Below are positions 18,111 to 31,000 of a DNA stretch of 64,000 bases, piece by piece; position 1 is the first letter of the stretch, and each line of letters begins with the position of its first letter. The translations under genes and the position numbers were made by a program. Origin of the DNA: Monodelphis domestica (Eukaryota; Chordata; Mammalia; Didelphimorphia; Didelphidae); the NCBI RefSeq assembly GCF_027887165.1, contig NC_077233.1, positions 228,432,872 to 228,496,871 of the forward strand. The letters are read 5' to 3'. The notes under the pieces are model-generated. The model was not told the DNA's origin. It did no database searches and saw only the letters and a program-made list of their open reading frames with translations.

Positions 18111-19017
18111 CAATTCCAATTTTTTTTTCTGCTGCATGACTTCAGGTTCTCCTTAGAAAAGCATGGGAAACTGTTATGTTGGCTTTCAATAACTTTGATA
18201 AACTTTTGCAACCAGGACTATGAAAATGATTGCAGCTCATGTTGCAGAGCATTCTAAATTAAATCAGCATATACTTTAAAACTCTTTGACTTCAGTGCAA
18301 ACATAAGTATAGTGAAAGATGGCTCATGGCTCAGAAAGGACTAAGGAATGAAAGAGGATAAAGAACTATAGTTGATTCCAAAGTCTTTCAATAATATATC
18401 ATGAACACTTTCTTCAAGAGGAGATTTTAGAATCTTAGTGAATGTTTAATAACATAACAAAAATGACAATAATTATTTTTTAACTCTCAGAAAATAACTC
18501 ATTTCCAATAGTCACTTCCCAATTTGCTGTGTACAACAGACCACCAAACTTCTTAAAGCAATGATAAAAATTAATAATAAGTTAGAATAGTTTTTTAAAA
18601 GAAAGACAGTGAGAGATTGAGGTGATGTAAATTTGACTAAGTTGATGATATTTTTTAATGAGAAATGGGTAGGAAAGCAGACATCAATACAGAAGATCCA
18701 CATTTACTGTAGAAGTTTAACTGGTGTATATATATGAATTGCCACATTTTAGTCAGCAAACACTTGCTCTCCTTACTAAGCAGAAAATTATGGCAGCCAA
18801 GGTCAACAACAGTTTAGAATAAATTTTTTATTTGTACAAATATTCTGGATGGCAATGACAAGAGAATGAAATAAGCTAGATAATCCCAAAGACATTTTAG
18901 TGTAAAACAAGATAGAAAAATGAAAAAAATGGAAAATGTCAAAGATCTGTCAAGATTTTTTAATACCAAATTATTTTCTCCTTCAATGACAGTAGAACTA
19001 CCACATTTGAACTGTTA
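18111..19017. other. Intergenic sequence, nothing recognised
   Basis: AT-rich. No credible exon, RNA gene or repeat noted. Confidence 0.5.
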
Positions 19018-19032
19018 ATATTACAATCTCAA

Positions 19033-19237
19033 GGGGGCAGCTGGGTAGTTCAGTGGATTGAGAGCCAGTCCTAGAGATGGGAGGTCCTAGGTTCAAATCT
19101 GGCCTCAGACACTTCCCAGCTGTGTGACCCTGGGCAAGTCACTTGACCCCCATTGCCTAGCCCTTACCACTCTTCTGCCTTGGAGCCAATACACAGTATT
19201 GACTCCAAGACGGAAGGTAAGGGTTTTAAAAAAATAT
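19033..19237 (+). mobile_element. Marsupial SINE (WSINE1/MON1-like), intact with target duplication
   Basis: Full-length copy flanked by the exact 15-bp duplication atattacaatctcaa (19018-19032 and 19238-19252). Confidence 0.97.
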
Positions 19238-19399
19238 ATATTACAATCTCAAATGTGCTGCATGCGTAAAATTTGCACTAAAGAAAAAATAAGGACAAGA
19301 GTAGTTGGGCTATATAAAGTATACTCAAGAGAAGATTCATGCTAAAAGTGACTAGTTCTGGATTGATCACTGGTGTAACAGAATGATTCTTTAGACATA

Positions 19400-19605
19400 C
19401 TCTAAAGTGGTACAATTGATTGAGTACAGGACTTGGAGTAAGGAATACCTTAGTTTTACTTCCTGCCACAGACAGTAGCCTTGCCACCTTCAATAAAGCA
19501 CCTAATCTTTCCCAATCTCAGTTTTCCCATTTGTAAAAATGGGAAAAATAACATTTTCCATATCACAGAGTTACTATGAGAATTAAATGAGATAATATAT
19601 GTATA
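19400..19605 (+). repeat. MIR SINE
   Basis: 'cagttttcccatttgtaaaa' and the 'ttactatgagaattaaatga' tail of MIR. Confidence 0.75.
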
Positions 19606-19654
19606 GCTATCAACCCATATGCCTACTCCCCTATCTCCACAAAATCCTTCTTGG

Positions 19655-19738
19655 AAATATATATATTTGTATATATATACACATGCATATATATATATAT
19701 GTATGTACATATATATGTGTGTGTATATATATATATAT
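19655..19738. repeat. (TA)n/(TG)n microsatellite
   Basis: Alternating TA with a few TG and CA steps. Confidence 0.9.
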
Positions 19739-19879
19739 CAAAGGTGGCCTTGATTGAAGATTTGAATAGAGAGCAGGCAAGATTTTGTAAATGATGTTGT
19801 ATAGTGAGTTAAAGAATAGTACCCTGTGATCTGAGAAGTGATGTCTCTCCTGTCTATTATCTGTTATTCAGATTTCTGT

Positions 19880-19965
19880 CACAGATGTTATAGAATCATA
19901 TACTTAGAATTGTGAAGCAGCATTGAACTTCCCCATTTTACAGATGAAAAAACAAGATTTCCTAT
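19880..19965 (+). repeat. MAR1/MIR fragment
   Basis: 'tatagaatcatatacttaga' then 'cccattttacagatgaaaaa'. Confidence 0.6.
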
Positions 19966-20602
19966 GCTAACATCAATTACCAACATCTGTTGTAGGGAAA
20001 AAATGGGTTTTACTAGTTTCAGTTAAAATACATGAGATAGGTTTATTGATTTTTATAAGCAACTGAAAGGAAAGAGATTTTGATCAATTTGCCCTTCTAA
20101 TCCTTGAACTCAGTTTCTCAGATGTTTTCCAACTAACTTTTTAATAGTAATCAGAAATCAGTCAATCTGCAGGCATTTATTAAGCTACTATTATGTGCCA
20201 GGCACTGTGCTTTTGTTGTTGTTGGGAATAGAAATACAACGAATAAAAAAGAAAACCCTATCCACACTGAGTTTAGGGTTTGGGGGGAGATACAAAGAAT
20301 AAATGCAAACAAATACAAAGAATTTAAATATACTTACAGTTCGAAAAATCAAGAAAGGATTCACGTGGAAGGTGATCCTAAAGCTCCATATTGAAGGATG
20401 GTATTCTATAAAGCAGAAATACAGAGGACATACAGAGGGCCTCAGACCTTTCAATGGAAAGACATGAAGGAAATAGGTGAAGGATTGAGGATTAAGAACA
20501 GAGGGAGGTGATCATGGAGTGTAGGAGTAGGGAGCAGTGTATGGAAAGTTTAGAAAGATAGATTGGGACCAAGTTGTGAAGAACTTTTAAAAAGTAAACA
20601 GA

Positions 20603-20775
20603 AGGGGTAGTTAGGTGGCTCAGTTGATAGAGTGCCAGACCTGCCCTCAGGAGGACTTGGGTTCAAATTTAGATTCAGATACTTGCTAACTGTATGACTC
20701 TGGGCAAGTCACTTAGCTCCCTTTGCCTTGCCCTTAGAGTTGTTATTAAGACAGAAGATAAAAGTTAAGAAAAAA
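20603..20775 (+). mobile_element. Marsupial SINE, diverged, with target duplication
   Basis: 'ggggtagttaggtggctcag' head and a shortened 3' half. Flanked by aaagtaaacaga (20591-20602 and 20776-20787). Confidence 0.88.
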
Positions 20776-21002
20776 AAAGTAAACAGAGAAGTTTATATTA
20801 TATCCTAGAGACAATAGGGAGCCACTGGAGTTTATTGAGTAGGGGAGAAAAATGATCTGATCTGCAAGAAAATTGCTTTGCCAGCAGTAACAAAGAAACT
20901 AATTAATAGACTTGCAATAGCTTGGGGAAAAGATCAAGGAAGTTAAGGGGGGAAGGTTGGGATAGGTTAATGTGTGGTAGATTGTGAATAAAGAATGATG
21001 TC

Positions 21003-21510
21003 AGGGACAGCTAGTATCTTAGTGGATTGAGAGTCAGGCCTAGAGATGGGAGGTCCTGGGTTCAAATGTGACCTCAGATACTTCCTAGCTGTGTGATCCT
21101 GGGCAAGTCACATAATCCCCATTGCCTAGCCCTTCTGCCTTGGAACTGTTTCTTACAGGATCAATTGGCAAACACCCACTCTACCAGAAACAGACCTGTT
21201 TCTGAACCTTTGAATGAGGAAATTTCCTTCCCTGAAATAGAGATGGAAAAACACCTTCCCTATAGCCCAGTTAACAGACTGCTTCTCTCGTGCAGTGCAA
21301 ATCTTGACTGAATTTAATCCCCAAAACCCTTCCCCTGCAATCCCAGTTTCTCATGTTCCCTCTCCTACAGAAAACCAAATTCCCTACAAGTATGAAACCT
21401 TCCAATGGTGAAATTTCCAATATTCACAAGTCTAAGAAATTTTAAGGTTTACAGAACCAATATATAACATTGATTCTAAGATGGAAGGTAAGGATTTTTT
21501 TAAAAAGAAT
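21003..21510 (+). mobile_element. Marsupial SINE split by a 307-bp insertion
   Basis: The SINE body runs 21003-21146 and resumes at 21458 exactly where it stopped ('cttggaac' then 'caatatataacattgattct'), ending in 'ggaaggtaaggattt'. Confidence 0.9.
21147..21453. mobile_element. 307-bp insertion inside a SINE, LTR-like (fossil)
   Basis: Begins TG and ends CA, and is flanked by the exact 4-bp duplication gaac (21143-21146 and 21454-21457). TG...CA ends with a 4-bp target duplication suggest a short solo LTR of a retrovirus-like element. I do not recognise the family and no coding part is present. Confidence 0.55.
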
Positions 21511-21949
21511 GTGTCAAATTAGAAATAACAATATTGGGCAACTGACTAAATATGCGGGATGTCACATAATAAGGTATCAAGGATAATGCTGAAGTTACTA
21601 ATATGAGAGCAGGGAAGAATGGTGCCTTGGACAAAAATAGCTAAGCTTGGAAAAGGGATGTTTGATAGAAAAGCTAAATTCTGTTTTGTACACATTGAAT
21701 TTTAGATGTCCCTAGGATATATAGTGTGTGTATATGTGTGTACATGCACACATATTAGTTAGTCATCTGCCTAGAGATGATAATTTAAACTGAAGGGAGC
21801 TAATGAGATCATCAAGAGAGTATAGAGAGAAAAGGGCCCAAGACAGCCTTGGGGAACACCCAAAATTAGGGATTATGTCATGGTTAATGAGCTGGCAAAA
21901 TATAATGAGAAGGATTGGTTAGACAGGTAGGAATAGAACCATCTAGTTA

Positions 21950-22795
21950 ATCAGTCAGTAAACATTTATTGTGTTTGCTATGTGCTAGGCACTGTGCTAA
22001 GCCTGGGAATATAAAGAATGGCTAGACAATTCCTATCCTTGAGGAATTCACAATCTAATGAATCTAAATGTAAATAAATATGTACAAACAATCTACATAC
22101 AGAAGAAATAAGGAAATATTCAACAGAGGGAAGACACTGGGATTAAAAGGGTTTGGGAAAGGCTTCTTGAAGAAGATAAGGTTTTAACTGGGACTTAAAG
22201 GAAGCTAGAGAAGTCAGAAGGCAGGGTTGAGGAGGGAGAACTTTCCAGGCATTGGGGGATAGCCAAATAAAATGTCCAGAGCTGAGTGATGGAGTGTCCT
22301 GTTCAACGAAGAAACAAGAGGCCAATGTCTCTAGATGGAAGAGTGCTTGGGAGGTAGAAGGTATAAGGAGTCTGGAAAGGTTTGGACAAGGGTCATGAAA
22401 AACTTAGCATGATAGAAGATTTTGTATTTGATCCTGGAGATGATAGGGAACCACTGGAGTTAACTGAGTAGAGAGATGGGATTGGACCTTCAATTTAGGG
22501 AAATCACTTTAGGAGTTGAAGGGAGAATGGTCTGGAGGGGACAGACTTTAATAAGGCAAGCTGAACCAATGATAGGATATGGCAACAGTCCAGGTATGAG
22601 ATGATGAGGCCTATACCAGAGTGGAGGCAGTATAAGAGGAGAAAATGGTGTATATTCAAAAGATGTTGGAAAGGTAAAATTAACAGGCCTTTGAAACAGA
22701 TTGGATACGGAGGGAGTGAGAAATAGGAACTGAGGATATCATCTAGGTTGGGAGCCTGGGGAACTAAGAGGGTGACAGGGTCTTCAGTAATAATA
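21950..22795 (-). repeat. L2 LINE 3' region, best-preserved copy
   Basis: Runs from the reversed tail 'aaacatttattgtgtttgct' through 'gtgctaggcactgtgctaag', 'gaggaattcacaatcta', 'gaactttccaggcattggg' and 'gggaaccactggagttaac' to 'ggcaacagtccaggtatgag'. This is the motif order of mammalian L2 read backwards. Confidence 0.88.
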
Positions 22796-22804
22796 AGGAA
22801 TGAG

Positions 22805-22985
22805 GCCTAGGCAGCAGAGTAGATAGAGCATTAAACCTGGAGGCAGGAAGACCTGGGTTCAGTTTGGCCCAGGTATTTCCTAGTTGTGTGATGCTGGGCA
22901 AGTTACTTTTAAGCCCAATTGCCTAGCCCTTTCTGTTCTTCTGTCTTAAACTTAATACTAAAGTTGAAAGTAAAAAAAAAACAAC
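22805..22985 (+). mobile_element. Marsupial SINE, diverged subfamily
   Basis: 'gcagcagagtagatagagca', 'ggaggcaggaagacctgggt' and an A/CAA-rich tail. Confidence 0.82.
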
Positions 22986-23252
22986 AAAAAAACTGTAATA
23001 AGGAAGTGTGTTGTAGTGTTTTTATACTTTAACTTGCTGTACTTCTTACATTATCCTTAGTTTCTCCCTTTTCTACCTCTCTTTTAAGCATTCTAAGTGT
23101 CTTTTTGCTTAATTTTTTTAATGATGTCCCTTTTAAAATAACATTTATTTCCAAATATATCCTGTCTCTTGTATCTACCAAACTCTACCTAATAGGTTTT
23201 AAAAGACAGAAAAAATAGCTCGGCAAAACCAACCAAAATATTGATTATGCTT

Positions 23253-23255
<3 letters not shown>

Positions 23256-23314
<59 letters not shown>
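23256..23314. repeat. (TA)n microsatellite
   Basis: About 29 uninterrupted TA units, inside the old L1 3' UTR. Confidence 0.97.
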
Positions 23315-23319
<5 letters not shown>

Positions 23320-23594
23320 CACATTCTAGTTTCCCACCTCTGCAGGAAAGGAAAACAGGATATTTTTTAGTGCAATCTTTTTTTTTTTTTGGAGAGGTAC
23401 TGATCCTTATCTATTCTCTGGGACCAAGCCTGGCCATTATAGTTCCAAAGTATTCCATTTTCTTTCATTGTAATCTTCCATTTACATTGCTATGGTCATT
23501 GTGAATATTGTTTTCCTGATTCTGTTTATTTCACTTTGCATGAGTTCCCATGTTTTGCCAAGTTCCTCTAAATTGTTTATGATTGTTGATTTTT

Positions 23595-24599
23595 TTTAAA
23601 CATTATTTTATTTGGTCATTTCCAAACATTATTCATTAGAAACAAAGATCATTTTCTTTTCCTCCCCCCCCATCTCTCCCATAGACAACATGTGATTTCA
23701 CTGGGTATCACATGTGTCCCTGATTCGAACCCATTTCCATTGTTGTTGATATTTGCATTAGAGTGTTCATTTAGAGTCTCTCCTCAGTCATATCCCCTTA
23801 ATCCCTGTAGTCAAGCAGTTGCTTTTTATCGGTGTTTTTACTCCCAGTTTATCCTCTGCTTGTGGATAGTGTTTTTTAGATCCTTGCAGATTGTTCAGTG
23901 ACATTGCATTGACACTAATGGAGAAGTCCATTACCTTCGATTGTACCACAGTGTATCAGTCTCTGTGTATAATGTTTTCCTGGTTCTGCTCCTTTCGCTC
24001 TGCATCACTTCCTGGAGGTTGTTCCAGTCTCCATGGAATTCCTCCACTTTATTATTCCTTTGAGCACAATAGTATTCCATCACCAACATATACCACAATT
24101 TGTTCAGCCATTCCCCAATTAAAGAGCATCCCCTCATTTTCCAATTTTTGGCCACCACAAAGAGTGTACCTATGAATATTCTTGTACAAGTCTTTTTCCT
24201 TATTATCTCTTTGGGGTACAAACCCAGCAGTGCTATGGCTGGATCAAAGGGCAGACAGTCTTTTATCGCCCTTTGGGCATAGTTCCAAATTGCCCTCCAG
24301 AATGGTTGGATCAATTCACAACTCCACCAGCAATGCATTAATGTCCCTACTTTGTCACATCCCCTCCAGCATTCATATTTCCATAGCTGTCATGTTAGCC
24401 AATCTGCTAGGTGTGAGGTGATACCTCAGAGTTGTTTTGATTTGCATCTCTCTGATTATAAGAGATGTAGAGCACTTTTTCTTGTGCTTATTAATAGTTT
24501 TGATTTCTTTGGCTGAGAACTGCCTGTTCATGTCCCTTGCCCATTTATCAATTGGAGAATAGCTTGATTTTTTGTACAATTGACTTAGCTCTTTGTAAA
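23595..24599 (-). mobile_element. 5'-truncated young L1 (3' end) inside an older L1
   Basis: The plus strand starts with a T-run and 'aaacattattttatttgg', the 3' end type shared with 33775 and 50747. Flanked by the exact 16-bp duplication atgattgttgattttt (23579-23594 and 24600-24615). It codes the C-terminus of ORF2 (CWWSCELIQPFWRAIWNYAQ) with breaks. Confidence 0.95.
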
Positions 24600-25024
24600 A
24601 TGATTGTTGATTTTTAATGATTCTTAAATCTGATTATATTTAAAGACCACAGTTTGTTAAAAGGTCCAATAATTAATGGACACTTGCTGAGTTGTTTGAT
24701 CCTACAAAAAAAGGTGCTATGAATTTATGATAGATGGGACCTTTCTTTCTGTCTTTTAACTTGGTGGGGGTGCCTCCCTGAGAGATCTCTGGATCAAAAA
24801 ATATGGACATTTTTTGCCACATTTTCCAAACTGCTTTCCAGAACAGTTGAGCCAATTCACTCATAGCTACCTAGACTTGTTTTTATTTGCATTTCCCTTC
24901 TTATCTGTTAGGGATTTCATATGCTTTCTCCTTTGGAGTTCTAGAGCAGACCTTTCATTTCATCAGTATAAGGAACTCCCTGTGAGGAAATTCTCCTCTA
25001 CCAATGCAGATCTGTACCTTATCT

Positions 25025-25165
25025 ATATAACTTGCATTCTTTAGAGCACCCAGAGGTTAAATGACTTAACTGGTATCATGAAGTCAACATACCAGAAACA
25101 GGACTTGAATCTGAATCTTCTCAGTTCTAAGGACAGTTTTCTATCTACTACAATATGCTGCCTCT
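25025..25165 (+). repeat. MIR/MAR1 3' fragment
   Basis: 'cccagaggttaaatgactta' and 'caggacttgaatctgaatct' as in MIR/MAR1 3' halves. Confidence 0.65.
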
Positions 25166-25184
25166 GCTAGAACATGTGTTTTGT

Positions 25185-25375
25185 ATGGTTTATGTTTTAA
25201 ATAACTTTTATTATCTTTTTTTATATCACCTCTATTTCCAAGTGTATCTCTTTCCCTCTCCCAAAAAAATCTCATAACAAAGAATTAAGAGAAAACAATT
25301 CAATAAAACTAAGCAATATGTCAAAAAAGTTTTATCTGTTCCCATATATAGTTCTCCACTCCTGCAAAAAAACAA
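25185..25375 (-). mobile_element. Old L1 3' UTR fragment
   Basis: Resembles the 3' UTR block at 23130-23340 ('tatttccaa.tatatc..tctc', 'ctccactcctgcaaaaaa'). Confidence 0.5.
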
Positions 25376-25384
25376 AAAGGAGGG

Positions 25385-26319
25385 GATAGAACCAAAATGG
25401 AGAACATACAAGGACCAGCCTGATATCTATCAAATTACCCTTCAAACAGCTTTGATATAACCCCTCAAAATGAATTCTGGAGCAACAAAACCCATGAAAA
25501 CTACTGCTCCAGATTCTGAATCTGGTCCCAAGCCAACTTCAAAACCCTGAGATCCTGCTTAAGACAACCGCAACACCCTTTGAAGTTCCAGGTGAAACAA
25601 TTTTTTAGCCCTAACCAACTTAGAAGGTCAATATGAAATGTGTGTGGTGCCAGAGCAGGAGTAGAGTGCAGACCAGCACACAAAAGCAGGCTGTACCTCC
25701 CCAAGCCAACACAGAACTTGGCAGTAGTTGAGTCAATGTAAAATCTTCCAGAACTCTCAACCACAGATGATAAGGGGGTCTGACAACTGCTCAGAAGATT
25801 ACAGGGGTCCCTTTGGTGGCTCTGGATGCAGGATTCTATTGCATTGCCTATGTGTAGATTTAGGCCACAGCCCCAAGGAAGCAAGAAACCCTCGTCACAA
25901 TTCCAACGCAGAAAAGAATGCTTGTGGTCATTCACTGACCTGACCACAGGCCAAGAGAGTATTAAACATACCTCTCCTTAGATCATTTCTCCTTAGAAAA
26001 ACTGAAATCTTATATTTTCCAGGAGTTACCTCTGAAGGTTGCTACACAAAGAACCTGAAGATTGAGACAATGCCTCTTTCACCAGAGGAACAGAGCCAAA
26101 CTTTAACACTAGTTAAAGTTAAAGACAAGAAAAAGGCTGGAAATGAGCAAACAAACAAAAAAAAATAAGAAACTCAACATAGAAAATTACTTTTGTCACA
26201 GGGAAGACCAAAACACAAACTCAGTGGAAGACAGCAAAGCCAATACTGCTGCATCCAAAGCTTGAAAGGAAAATATGAATTGGTCCCAAGCCCAAGAAGA
26301 ATTTCTGGAAGAGAAATTA

Positions 26320-26383
<64 letters not shown>

Positions 26384-26690
26384 GGGGGGGGGGGGGAATT
26401 TTGAAAAAGAAATGAGAGTGATATAAGAAAATCATGAAAAAAAGAGTCAAGAACTTGGTAAAGGAAGCACAGGAAAAGAAGACACAGTAATATCTTAAAA
26501 AACAGAATGGGCCAATTAACATAAAAATACACTGAGGAGAAGTCCTTAAAAAGTAGTATTAGCCAAATGTAAAAAAGGTATACAAAAATTCACTGACAAG
26601 AAGAAATCCTAAAAAGGCAGTGTTGGCCACATGGGAAAAGATATATGAAAATTCATTGAGGAAAAGAATTTCTTAAAAACTAAAATTGAA
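25385..26690 (+). mobile_element. L1-A: 5' part of a plus-strand L1 (5' UTR and ORF1 N-terminus)
   Basis: Starts 'ggggatagaaccaaaatgga', an L1 5' end, and goes through a long 5' UTR. It then enters ORF1 coiled-coil coding sequence, where a unit of about 66 bp ('aattggccaaatggaaaa...cactgaagaaaa') repeats around 26500-26690. It stops where a second L1 5' end begins, so its remainder is displaced or lost. All frames are broken. Confidence 0.75.
26322..26396. repeat. (GA)n microsatellite with trailing G-run
   Basis: About 29 GA units then a G-run near 26385-26395. Open frames across it are artefacts. Confidence 0.95.
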
Positions 26691-27835
26691 AGGGAGTAGA
26701 GCCAAAAGAGTAGAGTAGAAACATGGAAAGCTGGAACTGCAGTGAGAATCCTGTCAAATCAAATTCAAATAATGCCTCAAAATGATATTGAAGGAACAGA
26801 ACCAACAAGGGGACAGAGTGAAGAAACTCTCCAACAAAAAACAAATTGGAAGGTAGGTAGAGAGGGTCTATTTCACTTGGGTGAACGGGAAGTACAGCTG
26901 AAAGCAAAGCCTTTGACTAAGGAGTATAAGCTGCCCAACCCCTAACTACTGCTCCCAAATCAACTTCAGAACCCTGAGACCCTGCTTAAGACAACAGCAA
27001 AATACCCTATCTACACAGCTATCCCTTGAAGTTCCAGGCCACAGCACAAGACTCCAGTGAGGCCTAAAACTGTAGCACAAAGCCTAAGGAGAGGCCCTAA
27101 TCTTGTCACACGGCAATTGACAGTGCATAAGGCTGGGGTAAGCCTAGAGTGAGGCTCTAAGCCTCTGCCCAACCCTGCAGTGAAGACCTGAACCCCAAAG
27201 GAACCCCAACACAAGGCAGTCTAAGGATAGGCCCAGAGCCCTTTCCAAGCCTGCAGTGAAGCCCCAAGCCCAGGGCAAGTCAGTCTACAGTGCACCTGAC
27301 CTGTGTAAGCCCAGACTAAGATCCAGAGCCTCTGCTTGAACTTGAGGTGAGGCCCTGAGCCAAAGTACAAGGTAGCTCACAGTGCTCTGAGCCCTGTAAG
27401 TCATTGGCAGTCTCTAGATGAGACTAAATCAGCAGTGGTAGATGGCTTTCAGTTCCCACCCCATAATCCATCATGTCAACTTGGAAGAACTGACACTTGC
27501 AGAAACCTAGAACTAGATCTGAGGATAGCAACAAAGAAAAACTAAAATTTAAGAGAGTGCCCCTTCTACCCTGAGAAAAGAGCTCATCATTTTAAAAAAT
27601 TTCATTTTTGTTATCATGTAAAACATACCTCCATGTAAAGAGCACATCTTTAAGATAAAAGTAAAAGTTAGAGGGGGAAAAAAGCTGGGAAAATGAGCAA
27701 ACAGTTAAAAAAAAAACTAGCCATAAAAAATTATTGTGGAGACACAGAAGAGAAAGACATAGAGTTAGAAGGTGACAGTGAAATCAAAACAGTTACTCAT
27801 AAAACTTCAAAGAAAAAAGGGAATCGCTCTCAGGC

Positions 27836-28012
27836 TCTGGAAGAGCCTGGGTCTTGATCAATGACACATGTAAAACCTAGTGGGATTGCGCATCAGCTAT
27901 GGGAGGGGATTGGCGGGAAGGGAGAGAAAGAACATGAATCTTGTAACCATGGAAAAGTATTCTAAATTAACTAATTAAATAAAATTTAAAAGCAAATAAA
28001 TAAATAAATAAA
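27836..28012 (+). mobile_element. Short element with an L1-type 3' end, inserted in L1-B ORF1
   Basis: About 60 bp of unrelated 5' sequence, then 'tgggattgcgcatcagctat' and 'gaatcttgtaaccatgg', matching the 3' UTR of the L1 at 56964-57589, then an (AAAT)n tail. It looks like a nonautonomous L1-mobilised element or a 5'-rearranged L1 tail. Confidence 0.65.
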
Positions 28013-31000
28013 AGGGGGGGGAGAGCTCAAAAAGGAATTGAAAAATCAAATAATAGACGCAGAAGAAAAATGGGAAATAGAAATGAAAATAATGGGGTGA
28101 AAAAGCTTAAAAATTAGAATTAACCAAATGGAAAATGAGACACAAAAATCCAATGAAAAGAGTTTCTTAAGGAGTAGAATTGACTGGAAAAGGAGGCTCA
28201 AAAGTTCATAGAAGATAATCATTCTTTAAAAATTAGAATTAGACAAATAGAAACTAATGACCTATGAGACATCAAGAAATAATAAAACAAAATTCAAAGA
28301 ATGAAAAAAATAGAAAATATGAAATGGCTCATTGAAAAAACAACTGATCTAGAAAATAGATCCAAGAGAGAGAATCTAAGAATTATTGGACTATGTGAAA
28401 GTCACAATAAAAAAAAAACCTAGATATTATATTACAAGAAATTATCAAAGAAAACTGTTTAAAAGAATCCACCTATATCTCCTGAAATAAATCCCTAAAT
28501 GACACCTCCCAGGGATAGTGTACCCAAATTCAAGAGCTCCTGAGCTAAGAAGAAAATACTGCAAACAGCTAGTAAAAAAAAACAATTTGGATATCATGGA
28601 GCCACAGGCAGGATTACACAAGTCTTAGCAGGTTCTACATTAAAGGATCAGAAGAATTGGAATATGATATTCTGGAAGACAAAGGAACTATTTTTACAAC
28701 CAAGAATCACCTACCCAGCAAAAATAAATATATTCTTTGGGGGGAGGAAATGGTCATTTAATAAAATAGATTTCTGATGAAAAGACCAGAATTAAGCAGA
28801 AAATTTGGTAACCAAATACAAGACTCAAGAGAAGCAATAAAAGGGAAATAATAAAGAGGAAATTTTATAGGATTCCATAAGATTGAACTGTTTATATTCC
28901 TACATGGAAAGTTAATATTTGTTACTTTCAATTTTTTTTTACCATTAGAAGATTTTGAAGGAATATACATAGACAAAGGGTGAAGGAGTAACCTGTTTAG
29001 GATCACATGATATGCAAAAAAAAATTCAAGAGGAAAAAAGAGGATTGCACTGAAAGAAAAGAAGAAGAAAAGAGGTAAAATGAGGTAAATTATATCACCT
29101 AAAGGTGTGCAAAAAATATTATAGTGGAGGAGAGGATGAGGGTGGTGATGAGCAATGCTTAAACCTTACCCTCATTCAAATTGATTCAGAGAAGGAGTAA
29201 TAACCATACTCATAGGGGCATAGAATCCTATCTTACCCTATAGAAGTAGGAGATGAATAATATAGGGATGGGGTGGGAAAGGGAGAAATATAAGGGATGG
29301 AAAATTGGGGGTGGGTGATAAAAAGCAGTATACATGTGAGGAAGGGCAGAGTGAAAGGAGGTGGGGGGACAAAAGAGGAAAATAAAATGACAGGGAATAT
29401 GCAGATGGTAATCATAACTGTGAATGTGAATGGGATGAACTCACCCATAAAACAGAAGCAAATAGAGTGGATTTAAAACAAGAATCCTATGATATGTTGT
29501 TTATAAGAAACACATTTGAGTCAGAGAAGCACACACATAGTAAAGGTAAGGGGATGGAACAGAATCTATTGTGCTTCAGCTGAAGTTAATAAAAGCAGGA
29601 ATAGCAATCATGATCTCAGACAAAGCTACAACAAAAATAGATCTAATGAAAAGAGATAAGGAAGGAAATTACATCTTGTTAAAAGGTACAATAGAAAATG
29701 AAGTAATGTCAGTACTAAACATAAACCAAATGATATAGTCTCCAACTTTTTAAGAGAAATTAAATAAACTTCAAGAGGAACTAGACAGTAAAACTATTCT
29801 AGTGGGGACCGACTCAGAACTAGATAAATCTAGCCAAAAAAATAAACAAGAAAGAAATAGGTAAATAAAGGAAATTTTAGAAAAGTTAGATTTAATAGAT
29901 TGCTGGGGAAAATTGAATGGGAATTTAAAAAAAGGAATATATCTTCTTTTCAGCAGCACATGGCACATACACCAAAAAAATGACCATGTACTAGGACATA
30001 AAAACTTCACAAACAAATATAGAAAAGCAGAAATAATTCCTCCTTTTCAGATAAAGATGCAATAAAAATTATAATCAATAAGGGTCAATGGAATGGCAAA
30101 TTAAAAATTAATTGGAAACTAAATAATCTAATTCTAAAAAAGGATAGATCAAAGAACAAGTTATAGAAACAATAATTTCATTTAAGGAGAATGACAATGA
30201 GGAGACAACATAATCTCAATTTATGAGATATAGCCATAGCAGTATTTAGGAGAAAATGTGTGTCTCTGAATTTTATATCAATAGAATAGAGAAAAATCAG
30301 ATAAATAAATTGGGCATGCAACTAAAAAAACTAGAATAAGAACAAATTAAAAATTCCCAATTGAAGACTAAATTGAAAATCCTAACTATCAAAGGATAAA
30401 TTAATAAAATTTAAAGTAAGAGAACTATTGAACTAATTGATAAGATTAGGAGTGGGTTTTAGGAAAAATAAAATAGAGCATTGATTAATTTGATTTAAAA
30501 AAGAAAGAACATCAAATTACCAGTATCAAAAACGAAAGGGGTGAATTCACAACCAATGAAGAGGAAATTAAAGCAATCACTAGGAGCTATTTTGCCTAAT
30601 TACATAATAATGAATCTGCCAATCTAAGTGAAATCAATATTTACAAAAATATAAATTGCCCAGATTAACAAAAGAGGAAATAGAATACTTAAGTAATCCC
30701 ATCTCAGAAAAAGAAATTGAACAAGCTGTCAAAGAACTCTCTAAGAAAAAATCCTCAAGGCCAAATGGATTCACAATTGAATTTTATCAAACAATTAAAG
30801 AACAATTAATCCTAATACTATTTAACCTATTAAGCAAAATGGGCAAAAGAGTCTTACCAAATTCTTTTTATGACACAAATATGGTACTAATACACTAAGC
30901 CAGGAAGACCAAAAACAGGGAAAGACCAATTTTTTTAATTAATATAAATAAAATACTAGCAAAGAGAGCATAGCAAAATATCACAAGGATTATTTACTAT

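Larger units (their letters stand above)
20165..21930 (-). repeat. L2 LINE, interrupted by two SINEs
   Basis: Starts with the reversed L2 tail 'ggcatttattaagctactattatgtgccagg' region, continues through 'gggagccactggagttt' (about 20818) and the downstream motifs to about 21930. Insertions at 20603-20775 and 21003-21510 split it. Confidence 0.75.
22990..25020 (-). mobile_element. Old L1 3' end, interrupted
   Basis: Outside the younger insertion (23595-24599), the sequence reads on the minus strand as the C-terminal part of L1 ORF2. The 24673-24864 stretch codes ELAQLFWKAVWKM, comparable with ELIQPFWRAIWNY of the young copies. A 3' UTR with 'tttatttccaaatatatcct' follows. Heavily decayed. Confidence 0.7.

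Noticed and set aside
25501-25947. 148-aa minus-strand frame
   Set aside because: Antisense to the L1-A 5' UTR; no known domain.
26174-26532. Several overlapping SLSLSL/ERERER frames
   Set aside because: They arise from the (GA)n and G-run inside L1-A.
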